DNA of 27,500 nucleotides from Theodoxus fluviatilis. Lineage: Eukaryota; Mollusca; Gastropoda; Cycloneritida; Neritidae. Of this stretch, positions 27,490 to 27,500 are shown piece by piece; the first letter of the stretch is position 1; every line of letters begins with the position of its first letter. Both the position numbers and the translations under genes were made by a program. Location of the stretch: contig JAWQFJ010026969.1 of the NCBI GenBank assembly GCA_034096865.1, positions 10,001 to 37,500 of the forward strand, in the 5' to 3' direction. The notes under the pieces are model-generated. The model worked only from the letters and a program-made list of their open reading frames with translations, did not search any database and was not told where the DNA came from.

Positions 27490-27500
27490 TCTCTCTCTCT
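27416..27500. repeat. (CT)n microsatellite, continuing past the window
   Basis: Nearly pure CT dinucleotides to the window end; (GA)n on the BBS9 sense strand. Such tracts upstream of animal genes can bind GAGA-type factors, but nothing here shows this is the promoter. Confidence 0.92.

Overview
This is animal nuclear DNA, most likely from a mollusc and probably a gastropod. The evidence is one spliced metazoan gene with GT..AG introns, very many micro- and minisatellites, a tRNA-derived SINE, an L2/CR1-type LINE, and CAAGGTCA-rich and AAGGGAGAT-type dispersed repeats of the kind I associate with mollusc genomes. The species assignment is inference; the gene call is firm.

The only host gene I can support is the 5' half of BBS9 (PTHB1, a BBSome subunit), read on the minus strand from a start codon at 27009 to a donor at 1193. 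Nine coding exons (27009-26898, 23080-22921, 16045-15981, 14989-14873, 12547-12373, 6116-6038, 5286-5199, 2853-2628, 1374-1193) join in compatible phases and give 401 codons plus one base. They cover the N-terminal beta-propeller and the start of the following linker. The rest of the gene lies beyond base 1. Exons total 1,204 nt in about 25.8 kb, so nearly all of the window is intron.

Layout along the plus strand: a CAAGGTCA element (1-752); exon 9 and GAT microsatellites (1193-1800); exon 8 with a 54-bp array at its 3' splice site (2628-3095); 25-bp and 54-bp arrays (3212-4580); exons 7 and 6 with a 23-bp array between them (5199-6116); a second CAAGGTCA element (6142-7021); a 3.4-kb pair of related satellites in opposite orientation (8372-11815); exon 5 flanked on both sides by tandem arrays made from its own splice sites (11881-14712); exon 4 beside GGAT/GGGT and GGGGA tracts (14873-15693); exon 3; a third CAAGGTCA element split by two abutting terminal-inverted-repeat elements, one 4.85 kb and CpG/GATC-rich (16182-22215); exon 2 and a GAT tract; a SINE; a degraded LINE with two insertions (23735-26840); exon 1; and GT and CT microsatellites.

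The most unusual structure surrounds exon 5. Upstream are 33 copies of a 48-bp unit, each carrying a near-copy of the exon-5 branch region, AG acceptor and first exon bases. Downstream are five copies of a roughly 93-113-bp unit, each carrying the last exon bases and an intact GTGAGT donor. The upstream unit length is a multiple of three and its frame matches the exon, so alternative acceptor choice could add 16-residue blocks to the BBS9 propeller. A 605-bp MITE with a 4-bp target duplication later split this array; removing it restores exact 48-bp periodicity.
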